From Actinomyces sp. Marseille-P3109 (GTDB lineage: Bacteria > Actinomycetota > Actinomycetes > Actinomycetales > Actinomycetaceae), in NCBI RefSeq assembly GCF_900323545.1, contig NZ_OOHN01000008.1, forward strand, positions 2,213,517 to 2,277,516: a stretch of DNA of 64,000 bases. Reading direction: 5' to 3'. The position numbers were made by a program, and so were the translations under genes. The notes beneath the pieces were generated by a model. The model was not told where the DNA came from. It worked only from the letters and a program-made list of their open reading frames with translations, and made no database searches. Position 1 is the stretch's first letter; each line of letters opens with the position of its first letter. Shown here in pieces: positions 27,920-37,293 of the stretch.

Positions 27920-29506
27920 ATGACCGAGTCTCCATCCAGCTCACCCTCCACTTCGCCATCTCCGCGTCCGGATTCACCGCGGGTCCCCACCGACGCCCGC
28001 TCGGGCGATCACGTCCAGGACCGCGGCGACGCCGGTTACAACAAGTCACTGAAGAACCGCCACCTGCAGATGATCGCCATCGGCGGCTCCATCGGCACGG
28101 GTCTTTTCATGGGTGCCGGCGGCCGCCTCGAAGAAGGCGGAGCCGGCCTGATGTTCGCCTATGCCATCTGCGGGGTCTTCGCGTTTCTCATGGTGCGGGC
28201 ACTGGGCGAGCTCGCCATCCGCAGGCCCTCCTCCGGAGCATTCGTCTCCTACGCCCGTGAGTTCCTCGGGGAGAAGGGTGCCTATATCACTGGATGGTTC
28301 TTCTTCCTGGACTGGTCGGTGACCGTCATGGCCGACATCACCGCAGTGGCCCTCTACCTCCACTACTGGACGACTCTGCAGGTTGTACCGCAGTGGGTCT
28401 TCGCGCTCATCGCACTCGTCCTGGTCTTCATCCTCAACATGCTGAACGTCAAGATGTTCGGAGAGGCAGAGTTCTGGTTCGCACTCATCAAGGTCGCCGC
28501 CATCGTGTCCTTCATGGTGGTGGCCATCGTCGCCATTGTTCTCAGGCTTCACACCGGAACAGCCTCCGATGGAGGGGCGATCACCGCAGGGGCTCATAAC
28601 ATCCTCGGAAACGGAGGCTTCTTCCCCGAAGGATTCCCGATCGTCTTCGCCCTGACCCTCGGCGTCGTCTTCGCCTTCGGTGGCACGGAGATGGTAGGAG
28701 TGGCCGCCGGAGAGGCGAAGGACGCGGAGAAAATCCTGCCCAAGGCGATCAACTCGATGATTCTTCGTATCTTCGTCTTCTACGTCGGCTCCGTCATGCT
28801 GCTGGCACTGGTCCTCCCCTACACCTCCTACTCGAAGACCGAGTCGCCTTTTGTCACCTTCTTCTCCGGTATCGGTGTTCCCTACGCCGGTGACATCATC
28901 CAGGTCGTGGTCCTCACCGCCGCGCTGTCCTCTCTCAATGCCGGCCTCTACGCCACGGGGCGCACCCTGCGCTCCATGGCGGTGGCCGGTGAGGCTCCAC
29001 GGGTGGCGGCCGGCCTCAACAAGCACCAGGTTCCCGCCGGCGGCATCATCATCACCTCCGCGCTGGGACTGCTCGGCGTCCTGCTCAACGCCTACCTGCC
29101 CGGAGACGCCTTCGACATCGTCATGAACCTGGCCGGCATCGGCATCGCCGGAACCTGGGGCGCCATCCTCGTCACCCACCTCGCCTTCCTCCGGCGGGTG
29201 AGCGACGGCAAGGAGGTGCGTCCGGCCTACCGGATGCCCGGCGCCCCCTGGAGCAACTACGCCGCCCTGGCCTTCTTCACCATCGTCGTCGCCTCGAACC
29301 TGGCCGACCCGGCCGGGCGGTGGACTCTGGCACTGTTCGCCATCGTCATCATCATGATGGTGGCAGGCTGGTACGCAGTGCGGGGACGCATCCGGGGAGA
29401 CCTCCTCGAGGAGGTCCTCGCCGACGAGGTGGACGGATCCGCGCCCGCCTCACCGCACGACGCCGTCCACTCAACGCATGACGGCGCCTCACCGGCAGGA
29501 GCCTGA
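27920..29506 (+). CDS. ansP: amino-acid permease, probable L-asparagine permease
   Basis: 528 residues from ATG 27920 with AAGGA ahead; the frame is open earlier but unsupported. A Ser/Pro-rich cytosolic tail of about 40 residues is followed by twelve membrane segments of the APC superfamily. Signature: YNKSLKNRHLQMIAIGGSIGTGLFMGAGGRL, then ALGELAIRRPSSGAFVSYAREFLGEKGAYITGW and VVLTAALSSLNAGLYATGR. These match mycobacterial AnsP closely. The asparaginase gene starts three bases after the stop, which supports asparagine as substrate. A short acidic C-terminal tail is unremarkable. Confidence 0.88.
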   Translation: MTESPSSSPSTSPSPRPDSPRVPTDARSGDHVQDRGDAGYNKSLKNRHLQMIAIGGSIGTGLFMGAGGRLEEGGAGLMFAYAICGVFAFLMVRALGELAIRRPSSGAFVSYAREFLGEKGAYITGWFFFLDWSVTVMADITAVALYLHYWTTLQVVPQWVFALIALVLVFILNMLNVKMFGEAEFWFALIKVAAIVSFMVVAIVAIVLRLHTGTASDGGAITAGAHNILGNGGFFPEGFPIVFALTLGVVFAFGGTEMVGVAAGEAKDAEKILPKAINSMILRIFVFYVGSVMLLALVLPYTSYSKTESPFVTFFSGIGVPYAGDIIQVVVLTAALSSLNAGLYATGRTLRSMAVAGEAPRVAAGLNKHQVPAGGIIITSALGLLGVLLNAYLPGDAFDIVMNLAGIGIAGTWGAILVTHLAFLRRVSDGKEVRPAYRMPGAPWSNYAALAFFTIVVASNLADPAGRWTLALFAIVIIMMVAGWYAVRGRIRGDLLEEVLADEVDGSAPASPHDAVHSTHDGASPAGA

Positions 29507-29509
29507 CCC

Positions 29510-30508
29510 ATGCGCGTCCACATCACCTACACCGGAGGCACCATCGGAATGGTGGACTCCCCTCGCGGCCTCGTTCCCGGGGCCGATCTGGAGGGCTGGC
29601 TCGGCTCCCTGCTGAGGGGAACTCCGCTGGCGGACGCGGTGTCGGTGACCTCGCTGGCCCCGCTCATCGACTCCTCGAATGCCACGCCGCTGTCCTGGCA
29701 GGCGATCATCGACGACCTGCGCGCCCATGCCGCCGAGGATCCGGAGGCTGCCTTCGTGGTCCTGCACGGCACCGACACGATGGCCTACACGAGCGCCGCC
29801 CTGTCCTACGCCCTGACGGACCTGGCCACGCCCGTCGTCGTCACCGGATCCCAGCTCCCGCTGGGGGTGCTGGGATCCGACGCCGCCGCGAACGTCACCG
29901 GCGCCCTCAAGGCCGCCACCTCCGAGCGCCTCAGCGGGGTATCGCTGTTCTTCGGGCACCGGCTGCTGGCCGGGAACCGGGCGACGAAGTCCTCCTCGTG
30001 GGCCTTCACCGGTTTCGAGTCCCCCAACGCCGCCCCTCTGGCCACCACCGGCGCCCCGTGGCAGTGGGCCGCGGCGACACCGGCGGGCACGGCCTGGGAG
30101 GATGCCAGGCCCTACACTCGCCACGACGTCGTCGTGGTCGATCTGGCCCCGGGCATCACCGCACAGCGCCTGGAGGCTCTGCTGACACCGCTGCCCGAGG
30201 CCGTGGTCCTGCGGGCCTTCGGGGTGGGCAACATGCCCTCCCAGGAACCGGGGCTGACCGACGTCCTCGAGCGGGTGATCGCCGCCGGGACGGCCGTCGT
30301 CGTCACCTCCCAGTGCCACGAGTCCGAGGTGCTCCTGGGGCACTACGAGGCCGGGGACGCGCTGGCCCGCAGCGGCGCCGTGGGCAGCCGCGACATGACC
30401 CTGGAGGCCGCCTACGCCAAGGTGCAGTTCCTGCTCTCGCAGGGACTGCACGGCAGTGAGCTGGCCCAGTGGATGGGGCGCTCCATCGCCGGCGAGCTGC
30501 GCGAGTAG
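29510..30508 (+). CDS. ansA: L-asparaginase
   Basis: 332 residues, no signal peptide, so cytosolic. Hydrolyses asparagine to aspartate and ammonia. Catalytic motifs are YTGGTIGM with Thr11 and VLHGTDTMAYTSAAL with Thr88-Asp89; VVVTGSQLPL and FGVGNMPSQEPGL are also conserved. It is co-transcribed with the permease upstream. Ammonia from this pathway could buffer acid in plaque; that is inference. Confidence 0.93.
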   Translation: MRVHITYTGGTIGMVDSPRGLVPGADLEGWLGSLLRGTPLADAVSVTSLAPLIDSSNATPLSWQAIIDDLRAHAAEDPEAAFVVLHGTDTMAYTSAALSYALTDLATPVVVTGSQLPLGVLGSDAAANVTGALKAATSERLSGVSLFFGHRLLAGNRATKSSSWAFTGFESPNAAPLATTGAPWQWAAATPAGTAWEDARPYTRHDVVVVDLAPGITAQRLEALLTPLPEAVVLRAFGVGNMPSQEPGLTDVLERVIAAGTAVVVTSQCHESEVLLGHYEAGDALARSGAVGSRDMTLEAAYAKVQFLLSQGLHGSELAQWMGRSIAGELRE

Positions 30509-30543
30509 CACCCCGGCATCAGGGCAGGACCCGCGTCACAGAC

Positions 30544-30581
30544 CTCGGCCCCGGCCGGCTGGTGAGCCGTCCGGGGCCGAG
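30544..30581. terminator. bidirectional terminator between asparaginase and TAP-like peptidase genes
   Basis: CTCGGCCCCGG (30544-30554) pairs with CCGGGGCCGAG (30571-30581); the loop contains a second CGGCT/AGCCG stem. It lies between the convergent stops 30508 and 30645. Confidence 0.75.
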
Positions 30582-30644
30582 TCCGTGTCCGCGTTCACGC
30601 CTGCCAGGACTCCGTCGGTGGCGTTCCGGGCGCACACATGTCAG

Positions 30645-32306
30645 TCAGCAGGTGAGTCCCTTGTCGGGCATCGTCCCGTTGAGCAGGTAGGTGTCCACGG
30701 CGTTCTTAACGCAGTCGTTGGATCGTCCGTAGGCGGTGTGCCCGTTGCCCTTCCAGGTGAGAAGCTGGCCGGTTTCGAGCTGCTCGGCCAGAGCCTCGGA
30801 CCAGGCGTAGGGGGTCGCCGGGTCGCCGGTCGTCCCCACCACGAGGATCGGCGCGGCGCCGGAGGCCGTGATCTTCTCGCGCTTGCGGCTCGACTCGTGG
30901 CCCCAGCCCTGGCAGTAGGCATCGGGGTACAGGAGTTGAGCGCTGAAGGTGGGGGAGGCATCCTTGACGGCGGTCGCGTTCTGCTCCCAGGAGGCGTCGT
31001 CCCCCTGGACCGGGAAGTCCAGGCAGTTGACCGGCATGAGGGCCTCAGTGCTGTTACCGGAGTAGCTGCCGTCACTCTGCCGGGAGGCGAAGGCATCGGT
31101 GATCACCATCAGCGCGCTTCCGTCCCGGCTTCCCGAGGTGTCCATCGCCTGCGTCAGGGCCGCGGTGAGAGATGACCACAGGCTGGTCTGGTACATCGCC
31201 CCCAGCACACCGGTCAGGGCCAGGTCGTAGGTCAGCGGCCGCTGGGGGTCGGACGTCGGGATCGGCGCCGTCTTGGTGGACTCCAGGAACTCCCGGATCT
31301 GGGAGACGCCGGAGTCGACGTCTCCGCTGAGCGGGCAGCTCAGCTTGGAGGACTGGCACTCCTGCACATAGGCCCGCAGCGCGACCTCGAAGGCCTTGGC
31401 CTGGCCCAGGGTCATGTCCTCGGCGCTCAGGGAGGGGTCGACGGCGCCGTCGAGGACCAGGCGACCGGTGTTGGCCGGGAAGAGCTCGGCGTAGGTCGCC
31501 CCCAGGTAGGTGCCGTAGGAGAAGCCCAGGTAGGTGAGCGCCTGCTGTCCTTCGACCGCACGCAGGACGTCGAGGTCCCGGGCGGCGCTGATCGTGTCGA
31601 TGTGGTCCAGGAGCCCCGGCGTGCCGGTCTTCGACTCACAGGCGGTGTTCATCTTCTGGGCGCGCTCTATCGTGGCGGTGGTCGACGGCGTCGCCGGGTC
31701 GTTCTCGCCGGCCCGCTCGGCGTCGAGATCGGAGTCGCTCAGGCAGTCGATCGCCGTTGAGGAGCCCACGCCGCGCGGGTCGAAGCCGACGACGTCGTAG
31801 GAGCCGGTGAGGTTCTTGGAGAAGTACGTCCCGACGGAGTCGACCAGCTCGATGCCCGACCCTCCCGGCCCACCCGGGTTGATGAACAGGGACCCGACCC
31901 CTCCCGGCCCACCCGGGTTGATGAACAGGGACCCGACCGAGTCCCCGGTCGCCGCCCGCTTCTTCACCGCGATCTCGATGGTCTCGCCGCCGGGGTTGCT
32001 GTAGTCCAGCGGCACCTTGACCTTGGCGCAGCTGAAACCGGTGTCCTCCCCGGACTTCGCCTCGTCCATGCCCTTCTTGGCGCAGGCGTACCAGGAGACC
32101 TTCTGGTTGTAGAAGCTCTCCAGCCCGGCCGGGACCGTCGGCGTGGCCGACGCGGTGGCCGGCGAGGCCTTGATGTCCGGGCTGCCCTGGCACGCGGTCA
32201 GGCCGGCGCACACCAGGAGCGCGGCGATCGCCGCGACGAGCCGCTTGGTGCCGGGCCGATGAAGAGTCTCGGTAGTCACGGGGTGAACCTTACGATGCCG
32301 AGCCAT
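30645..32306 (-). CDS. exported TAP-like peptidase (alpha/beta hydrolase), lipoprotein, with duplicated NPGGPG loop
   Basis: 553 residues from ATG 32306 with a strong AGGAGGAG. The N-terminus is a lipoprotein signal (VAAIAALLVCAGLTAC, lipid Cys39). It is an S33-type alpha/beta hydrolase with a C-terminal TAP-like domain, as in Streptomyces tripeptidyl aminopeptidases. The nucleophile elbow is GFSYGTYLG with Ser263; PILVVGTTGDPATPYAW and GNGHTAYG carry the Asp and His. The oxyanion-side loop LFINPGGPGG, single in relatives, occurs twice because residues 124-136 are repeated exactly at 137-149. It would remove N-terminal di- or tripeptides from external peptides. A divergent-sequence paralogue lies directly upstream. 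Confidence 0.88.
   Translation of the reverse strand: MARHRKVHPVTTETLHRPGTKRLVAAIAALLVCAGLTACQGSPDIKASPATASATPTVPAGLESFYNQKVSWYACAKKGMDEAKSGEDTGFSCAKVKVPLDYSNPGGETIEIAVKKRAATGDSVGSLFINPGGPGGVGSLFINPGGPGGSGIELVDSVGTYFSKNLTGSYDVVGFDPRGVGSSTAIDCLSDSDLDAERAGENDPATPSTTATIERAQKMNTACESKTGTPGLLDHIDTISAARDLDVLRAVEGQQALTYLGFSYGTYLGATYAELFPANTGRLVLDGAVDPSLSAEDMTLGQAKAFEVALRAYVQECQSSKLSCPLSGDVDSGVSQIREFLESTKTAPIPTSDPQRPLTYDLALTGVLGAMYQTSLWSSLTAALTQAMDTSGSRDGSALMVITDAFASRQSDGSYSGNSTEALMPVNCLDFPVQGDDASWEQNATAVKDASPTFSAQLLYPDAYCQGWGHESSRKREKITASGAAPILVVGTTGDPATPYAWSEALAEQLETGQLLTWKGNGHTAYGRSNDCVKNAVDTYLLNGTMPDKGLTC
31860..31937 (-). repeat. 39-bp exact tandem duplication inside the TAP-like peptidase gene
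   Basis: Two identical in-frame copies, 31860-31898 and 31899-31937, each coding VGSLFINPGGPGG. The unit is 13 codons, so the frame is kept. Confidence 0.97.
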
Positions 32307-32382
32307 GGGCGCTCCTCCTCCTGGAGGTGGAGTGGATACAACTACCCATCATCGCGATGCCCCGCCCCCGTGCGGGCCGGCC

Positions 32383-34179
32383 TCACTCGTTTCCCCTGCA
32401 GGTGGCGCCCGGCTCCGGCATGGTCCCGTTGAGCAGGTAGCCGTCGACGGCGCTGTGGATACAGGTACCGGAGCGCCCGTATGCGGTGTGACCGTTGCCC
32501 TCCCAGGTCAGGAGCCGGCCGGACTCGAGCTGCTCGGCCATGGCCTGGGACCAGGCGTAGGGGGTGGCCGGATCGCCGGTGGTGCCCACCACCAGGATGG
32601 GGGCGGCCCCCTTGGCGTGGATGGGGGCGGGCTCGCGGGTGCCGTTGTGCCCCCATGCCTGGCAGCGCGCGTCCTGGTTGCTCAGCGAGGCGCCGAAGGT
32701 CGGCGAGTTCTGGAGGTTCTGCTGGTACTGCCTCTCCCAGCTGGCCATATCGCCCTGGACGGGGATGTCGAGGCAGCTGACGGCGTAGAAGGTCGGAGCG
32801 CCCGAGCCACCATCGGCCGCGACCTGCCCCTGGAGCACTTGGATGTAGGAACCGTCCTGCTGGGTGATGGCCTGGTCGAGCGCGTAGGTGAGGAGGCTCC
32901 AGTACTCCGAGGAGTACAGGAGCCGGTTGACGACGACGCGGACCGTGCTGCCGTCCACGGTCACGTTCGGGTCGGTGGTCGTCAGCGGCGACTGGTTGGC
33001 GGAGGTGATGAGGTCACGAATCTGCTGAACCCCGGCATCGGTGTCGCCGGTGAGCGGGCAGCGCTGCCCCTCCCGGACGGCCAGACCGGCCTGGCACTGC
33101 TCGACGTAGGTGCGCAGCGAGCTCTCAAATCCCTGAGCCTGGCCCGCCCCTCGCTGTCCCAGGGACAGGGAGGGGTCCAGGGCGCCGTCGAACACCATAC
33201 GACCGGTGTTGGCCGGGAAGAGCTCGGCGTAGTGGGCCCCCAGGTACGTGCCGTAAGAGAAGCCCAGGTAGTTGAGCTTCTCATCCCCGGACAGCGCCCG
33301 CAGCACATCGAGGTCCCGGGCCACCGAGACCGTGTCCACGTGGTCGAGCAGCCCTGCAGGCTTGGTGCTGGCGGCGCAGTCGGCCTCCTTCTGCTTGTAG
33401 TTCTTGGTGATCTCGTCGATGAGTGCCTTGAAGCCGGCACCGCCCGCCGCCGCACCGGCAGCGGGGATCTCAGTGTCCTCCGGGGGCTCCGGATCGACAC
33501 CGGCGGCGTCTGGTCTGATGGAGCCGGAAAGGGGATCCTCGGCTCCCATCGCTCCCTGGGCCGCTCCTCCGGCCGGTGTCTCACCGGCGACGGCGCAGGT
33601 GATGGGGGTCGATTCACCGATGCCGCGCGGGTCGAAGCCGATGATGTCGTAGGACTTGTTGAGATCGGGCGAGAACTCGATCTCGTTCCTCTCCACCATC
33701 TCCACCCCTGAGTCCCCGGGGCCGCCGGGGTTGGCGAAGAGACTGCCCTGGCGCACCGAGCCGGTGGCCACGTGCTTCTTCATGGCGATCTCAATGGTCT
33801 CGCCCTCGGGTTGGGAGTAGTCCAGCGGCACCGTGACCTTGGCGCACTGAAAGCCCGTCTTGTCCGCGGACTCCTCCATCCCCCCGGTCGCGCCGCAGTC
33901 GTACCACTCCACCGTCTGGTTGTAGAAGGACTCCAGCCCTTCGGGAACCGCCGCCTTCGCCGCCGCAGCCGCCCCCGCTGCCGGAGCCGCAGCAGCCGGC
34001 ACCGCACCGGTCCCCGCCCCCAGACAGACACCGCTCAGAACCGCCAGCATCCCAGCAGCCACCCGACGACTTTGCCCGGCTGCGCTGGCGCCTCCTTCTC
34101 GCCTTCCTCTGCTCATCCCAGCAGAAAGGGCGCGACTCCAACGATTGTGCTGCCTTATTCTCGTTTCCATGGTCAGCAT
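32383..34179 (-). CDS. exported TAP-like peptidase (alpha/beta hydrolase), paralogue
   Basis: 598 residues as drawn; ATG 34170 or 34116 could also be the start. The signal peptide region is AAGMLAVLSGVCLGAGTGAVPAAAAPAAG, without a clear lipobox, so it is probably secreted. The core matches the downstream paralogue: GLESFYNQTVEWYDC, QGSLFANPGGPGDSG (single copy), GFDPRGIGESTPITC, GFSYGTYLGAHYAELFPANTGRMVFDGALDPS, LVVGTTGDPATPYAWSQAMAEQLESGRLL and GNGHTAYGRS. A Gly/Ala/Pro-rich insertion of about 50 residues follows the first strand block. The two genes read in the same direction with a 76-base gap and probably arose by duplication. Confidence 0.87.
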   Translation of the reverse strand: MLTMETRIRQHNRWSRALSAGMSRGRREGGASAAGQSRRVAAGMLAVLSGVCLGAGTGAVPAAAAPAAGAAAAAKAAVPEGLESFYNQTVEWYDCGATGGMEESADKTGFQCAKVTVPLDYSQPEGETIEIAMKKHVATGSVRQGSLFANPGGPGDSGVEMVERNEIEFSPDLNKSYDIIGFDPRGIGESTPITCAVAGETPAGGAAQGAMGAEDPLSGSIRPDAAGVDPEPPEDTEIPAAGAAAGGAGFKALIDEITKNYKQKEADCAASTKPAGLLDHVDTVSVARDLDVLRALSGDEKLNYLGFSYGTYLGAHYAELFPANTGRMVFDGALDPSLSLGQRGAGQAQGFESSLRTYVEQCQAGLAVREGQRCPLTGDTDAGVQQIRDLITSANQSPLTTTDPNVTVDGSTVRVVVNRLLYSSEYWSLLTYALDQAITQQDGSYIQVLQGQVAADGGSGAPTFYAVSCLDIPVQGDMASWERQYQQNLQNSPTFGASLSNQDARCQAWGHNGTREPAPIHAKGAAPILVVGTTGDPATPYAWSQAMAEQLESGRLLTWEGNGHTAYGRSGTCIHSAVDGYLLNGTMPEPGATCRGNE

Positions 34180-34415
34180 CGTATGAACTAACCGCCCGGT
34201 GCGTGATCCGACTTAGGGATGAAATACTCGGGTGCTCCAACCCTGCGGGCGCCGTCGTCCTCAGTGCTCTCCGGACGCACCAGTCGCCGGGACGCGGCCC
34301 ACATCCAGACCCGATCGAACTCGATCTCCATGAGCCGGTACGCCCTGGCCCCGGTGATCGCCCGGGTGGGTTGGAGGGTGGGGCATCCCTTGGCGGGCGG
34401 GATAGGACCTGGTGG

Positions 34416-35675
34416 TCACCTTCCCTCGGCCTGGGGGCGCAGCTGGACCATGAGGGCCTCAACGGCCAGCAGCGGGGCGGCATTGGAGCGCAGGCGGCTG
34501 CGGCACTCCTCGATGGCGGCGATCCGCGCCAGGGACTGCTCAGGGGTCGTCGTGCGGGCTGCCTGGTCGACGGCGTCGGACAGATCGAGGTTGACGCGCT
34601 CGACGTCGCTGCCCATCTGGGTGGTGAGCACGTCGCGGTAGAAGGACAGCAGGTCGATCATGGCCCGGTCCAGGACGTCGGTGCGGGCGCGCTTGGCACG
34701 GCGCTTCTGGTCCTCCTCGAGCTGGCGGATCTGGGCGCGCAGGGCCGCCGGGATCTTCCCGTCGCTCTCCAGACCGAGCGCACGGGTGAGCTCGGCCTTC
34801 TCTCGGGCGTCGCGCTCGGCGGTGGCCTCCTTGGCCTCGGACTCGGCGGCCTCGACCAGGGAGGCGGCGCCCAGGACGGCGTCACCGACGCTGCGCAGCG
34901 AGACCGGGGCGAGCAGGAGGCGGCGACGCCGGTCCCAGGCTCCGGCGTCGGTGGCCAGGTGCCGGGCGAGTCCGATATGCGACTGGCTGGCCCGGGCGGC
35001 CCGGACGGCCAGCTCGGGGTCGGCGCCGTCGCGGCGCACGAGGAGCTCGGCGACGGCCTCGGCCGGCGGGATCCGCAGCGTCACCAGACGGCAGCGCGAG
35101 CGGATGGTGGGCAGGACGTCGTCGGCGCTGGGGGTGCACAGCAGCCAGACGGTCTGGGGCGGCGGCTCCTCGATGGACTTGAGCAGGACGTTGGTGGTGC
35201 GCTCGGCCATGCGGTCGGCGTCCTCGACGAGGATGACGCGCCAGCGGCCGGTCCAGGGACGGCGCTGGGCCTCACCGATGAGGGTCTTGACCTCGTCCAT
35301 GGTGATGATGAGCTTCTCGGTGGTCAGGCGCACGACGTCGGGGTGGGAGCCGGCCACGACGTCGCGGCAGGGCTTGCACTGCCCGCAGCCGGGCACCGGG
35401 CCGATGCACTGCAGCGCGGCGGCGAAGGCGCGGGCGGCATTCGAGCGGCCCGATCCGGGCGGGCCGGTCACGAGCCAGGCGTGGCTCATCGCGAGCCCGG
35501 CCAGTGGGCCCGCTGCTGACCCCACTCCCCCATGTTCTGAGCCGCCCGGTCCCGTTGAGGCGGCTCCGGCGGCACCCGCCTCACGCCGCTCGGCCGTTTC
35601 CCGGGCGGCCAGGGCCGCGGCGCTGAAGGCGGCCACGGCGGCCTCCTGACCGACGACGTCGTCCCACACGGTCAT
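34416..35675 (-). CDS. holB: DNA polymerase III subunit delta-prime
   Basis: 419 residues. Clamp-loader subunit of the replicative polymerase. The AAA+ core shows WLVTGPPGSGRSNAARAFA as a modified P-loop (Gly-Arg-Ser for Gly-Lys-Ser, as usual for delta-prime), a zinc module CIGPVPGCGQCKPCRDV, ILVEDADRMAERTTNVLLKSIEEPP and LLCTPSADDVLPTIRSRC. An Ala/Gly-rich insertion lies at about 32-60. The start overlaps the tmk stop (ATGA), a common actinobacterial tmk-holB pair. Confidence 0.94.
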   Translation of the reverse strand: MTVWDDVVGQEAAVAAFSAAALAARETAERREAGAAGAASTGPGGSEHGGVGSAAGPLAGLAMSHAWLVTGPPGSGRSNAARAFAAALQCIGPVPGCGQCKPCRDVVAGSHPDVVRLTTEKLIITMDEVKTLIGEAQRRPWTGRWRVILVEDADRMAERTTNVLLKSIEEPPPQTVWLLCTPSADDVLPTIRSRCRLVTLRIPPAEAVAELLVRRDGADPELAVRAARASQSHIGLARHLATDAGAWDRRRRLLLAPVSLRSVGDAVLGAASLVEAAESEAKEATAERDAREKAELTRALGLESDGKIPAALRAQIRQLEEDQKRRAKRARTDVLDRAMIDLLSFYRDVLTTQMGSDVERVNLDLSDAVDQAARTTTPEQSLARIAAIEECRSRLRSNAAPLLAVEALMVQLRPQAEGR

Positions 35676-36439
35676 GACCGCTCCCCCGACAGGCTCGGCG
35701 GCCCCCCGGCGCTGCGGCGGGCCGCCGCCTCGACGAAGGCCTCCAGGCCGACAAGAACCCCCTGGTGAGCGGCGCCGTGCTCGTGGCGCACACCGTGGCG
35801 ACGCACGGCCGCGACGGCGGCCTCGATGACGTCGTCGGCCACCTGGTCGACGGGTCGGTCGGCGTCGATGACGACGAATCGCTCGGGCTCGGCGGCGGCC
35901 AGGGTGAGGAACTGCTCGCGAAGGGCGGTGCGGAAGGTGTCGCCCTCCCGCTCGAGGCGGTCCTTGGAGCCGCGGCCGGTGGCGCGCTGCTCGGCCAGGG
36001 CGGGGTCGCCGTCGAGCAGGATGGTCAGGTCCGGTAGGAGGCCCTCAGTGGCCCACAGGGAGAGATCGCGGACCTCGTCGGGGCCCAGCGAGCGGGCCGC
36101 CCCCTGGTAGGCGACCGAGGAGTCGAGGTAGCGGTCGGCCAGGACGACGGCGCCGCGCTCGAGGGCGGGCCGCACGCGGGTGGCGATGTGGTGGGCTCGA
36201 TCAGCGGCGTACAGGAGAGCCTCGGCGCGCGGGGCGACGTACCCGCCGTGCAGGAGAAGGCGCCGAATCTCAAGGCCGAGCTCGGTGCCACCCGGCTCAC
36301 GGGTGAGGACGTGATCGACGTCGGCGGCGGTCAGGAGGTCGGCGAGGATGCGGATCTGCGTCGTCTTGCCGACGCCGTCGCCTCCCTCGAAGGAGATGAA
36401 CAGACCGGGGTGGGCCGTGGCGGGGGGCGGCTGAGTCAC
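35672..36439 (-). CDS. tmk: thymidylate kinase
   Basis: 255 residues from GTG 36439 (VTQPPPATAHPG). The open frame from 36493 runs through a transcription terminator and is not used. Phosphorylates dTMP to dTDP. P-loop FISFEGGDGVGKTTQ, DRX-type TREPGGTELG and DRYLDSSVAYQG, and a lid region RATGRGSKDRLEREGD are clear. The last 40 or so residues exceed the usual 210-residue enzyme and look like a variable tail. Coupled to holB. Confidence 0.93.
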   Translation of the reverse strand: MTQPPPATAHPGLFISFEGGDGVGKTTQIRILADLLTAADVDHVLTREPGGTELGLEIRRLLLHGGYVAPRAEALLYAADRAHHIATRVRPALERGAVVLADRYLDSSVAYQGAARSLGPDEVRDLSLWATEGLLPDLTILLDGDPALAEQRATGRGSKDRLEREGDTFRTALREQFLTLAAAEPERFVVIDADRPVDQVADDVIEAAVAAVRRHGVRHEHGAAHQGVLVGLEAFVEAAARRSAGGPPSLSGERS

Positions 36440-36459
36440 CCGACCAGCGTAGCGGCCGT

Positions 36460-36493
36460 GTGGCCCGCCCGGTTTCCAGGCCGGGCGGGCCAC
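36460..36493 (-). terminator. hairpin terminator after the first DUF3060 gene
   Basis: GTGGCCCGCCCGG (36460-36472) pairs exactly with 36481-36493 around the 8-base loop TTTCCAGG. It lies 52 bases beyond the stop of the DUF3060 gene and separates it from tmk. Confidence 0.75.
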
Positions 36494-36544
36494 AGGATGA
36501 AACGGGCGCAGTCAGTCTCAGTCAGCCCTCACAGTCGGCCTCGG

Positions 36545-37216
36545 TCAGTCGCTCTTAGAGCCCTGCTGGCGGGTCTCGGTATTGCGGCCGAAGTCCTCCA
36601 CCTTCGGGGTGTTGCCGGCCCAGACCACGTCCGCGTTGGTTCCCTTGACGACGACGCGGTCGACGTCCTTGACGTAGACCTCGGCGTTGGTGCCGGTGAT
36701 GGTCAGCAGGCCGACGTAGTCGACGAAGACCGTCACGTTGTCCGCTGAGACGGTCAGGTTCTCCACGTCGCCCTCGATACGGACTTCGTCGTTGAGCTTG
36801 TCCAGGAGCATGGACGGGGTCGCCGAGACGGTCCGGTCCACGCTCTCAAGGTCGCTCAGCCAGTCGCTGTCGGAGATGGTCGCCTGAGCGCCGGGGCGGC
36901 CACCGGCCGCGGGCGGGGCGCTGGCCTCGGGGGCGCCGGCGTCGGTCGAGGCAGCCGGTGCGGCCTGCTCCGGGGTGCTCGGCGCAGTGGCCCGCGCCGG
37001 CGGGGTCTGAGAGCTGTTCGCCGGCGTCGCGGACTGTGAGGCGGGTGCGGCCTGCTCGGTTGAGGGGGCCTCCTGGCTCGCGGTGGCGGCGGTGCCCTCG
37101 TCGGTGGATCCGCCGCCGATGGAGACGGAGCAGGCGCTGATACCGGTCAGGGACAGGGACACGAGGACGACGGCGGCGGCGCGACGGTGGTTGAGGGGAC
37201 GAGTGGTCAGGGACAT
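36545..37216 (-). CDS. DUF3060-domain lipoprotein
   Basis: 223 residues. Lipoprotein signal VVLVSLSLTGISAC with the lipid-attached Cys at about 29. A Ser/Thr/Ala/Pro/Gln-rich linker (about 36-115) would span the cell wall. The C-terminal DUF3060 domain is made of short beta-strand repeats (VRIEGDVENLTVSADNVTVFVDYVGLLTITGTNAEVYVKDVDRVVVKGTNA in outline), suggesting a small beta-helix. It is the last gene of a run of envelope genes that includes an OmpA-domain lipoprotein, a two-component system and a second DUF3060 lipoprotein. Function unknown. Confidence 0.82.
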   Translation of the reverse strand: MSLTTRPLNHRRAAAVVLVSLSLTGISACSVSIGGGSTDEGTAATASQEAPSTEQAAPASQSATPANSSQTPPARATAPSTPEQAAPAASTDAGAPEASAPPAAGGRPGAQATISDSDWLSDLESVDRTVSATPSMLLDKLNDEVRIEGDVENLTVSADNVTVFVDYVGLLTITGTNAEVYVKDVDRVVVKGTNADVVWAGNTPKVEDFGRNTETRQQGSKSD

Positions 37217-37293
37217 AGTTCTTCTCCGGTATTCAGATGTGGTGAGGGTGGTCAGGTGGACGTGGTGGACAGGCGGCCTGATGATCAGGCGGG

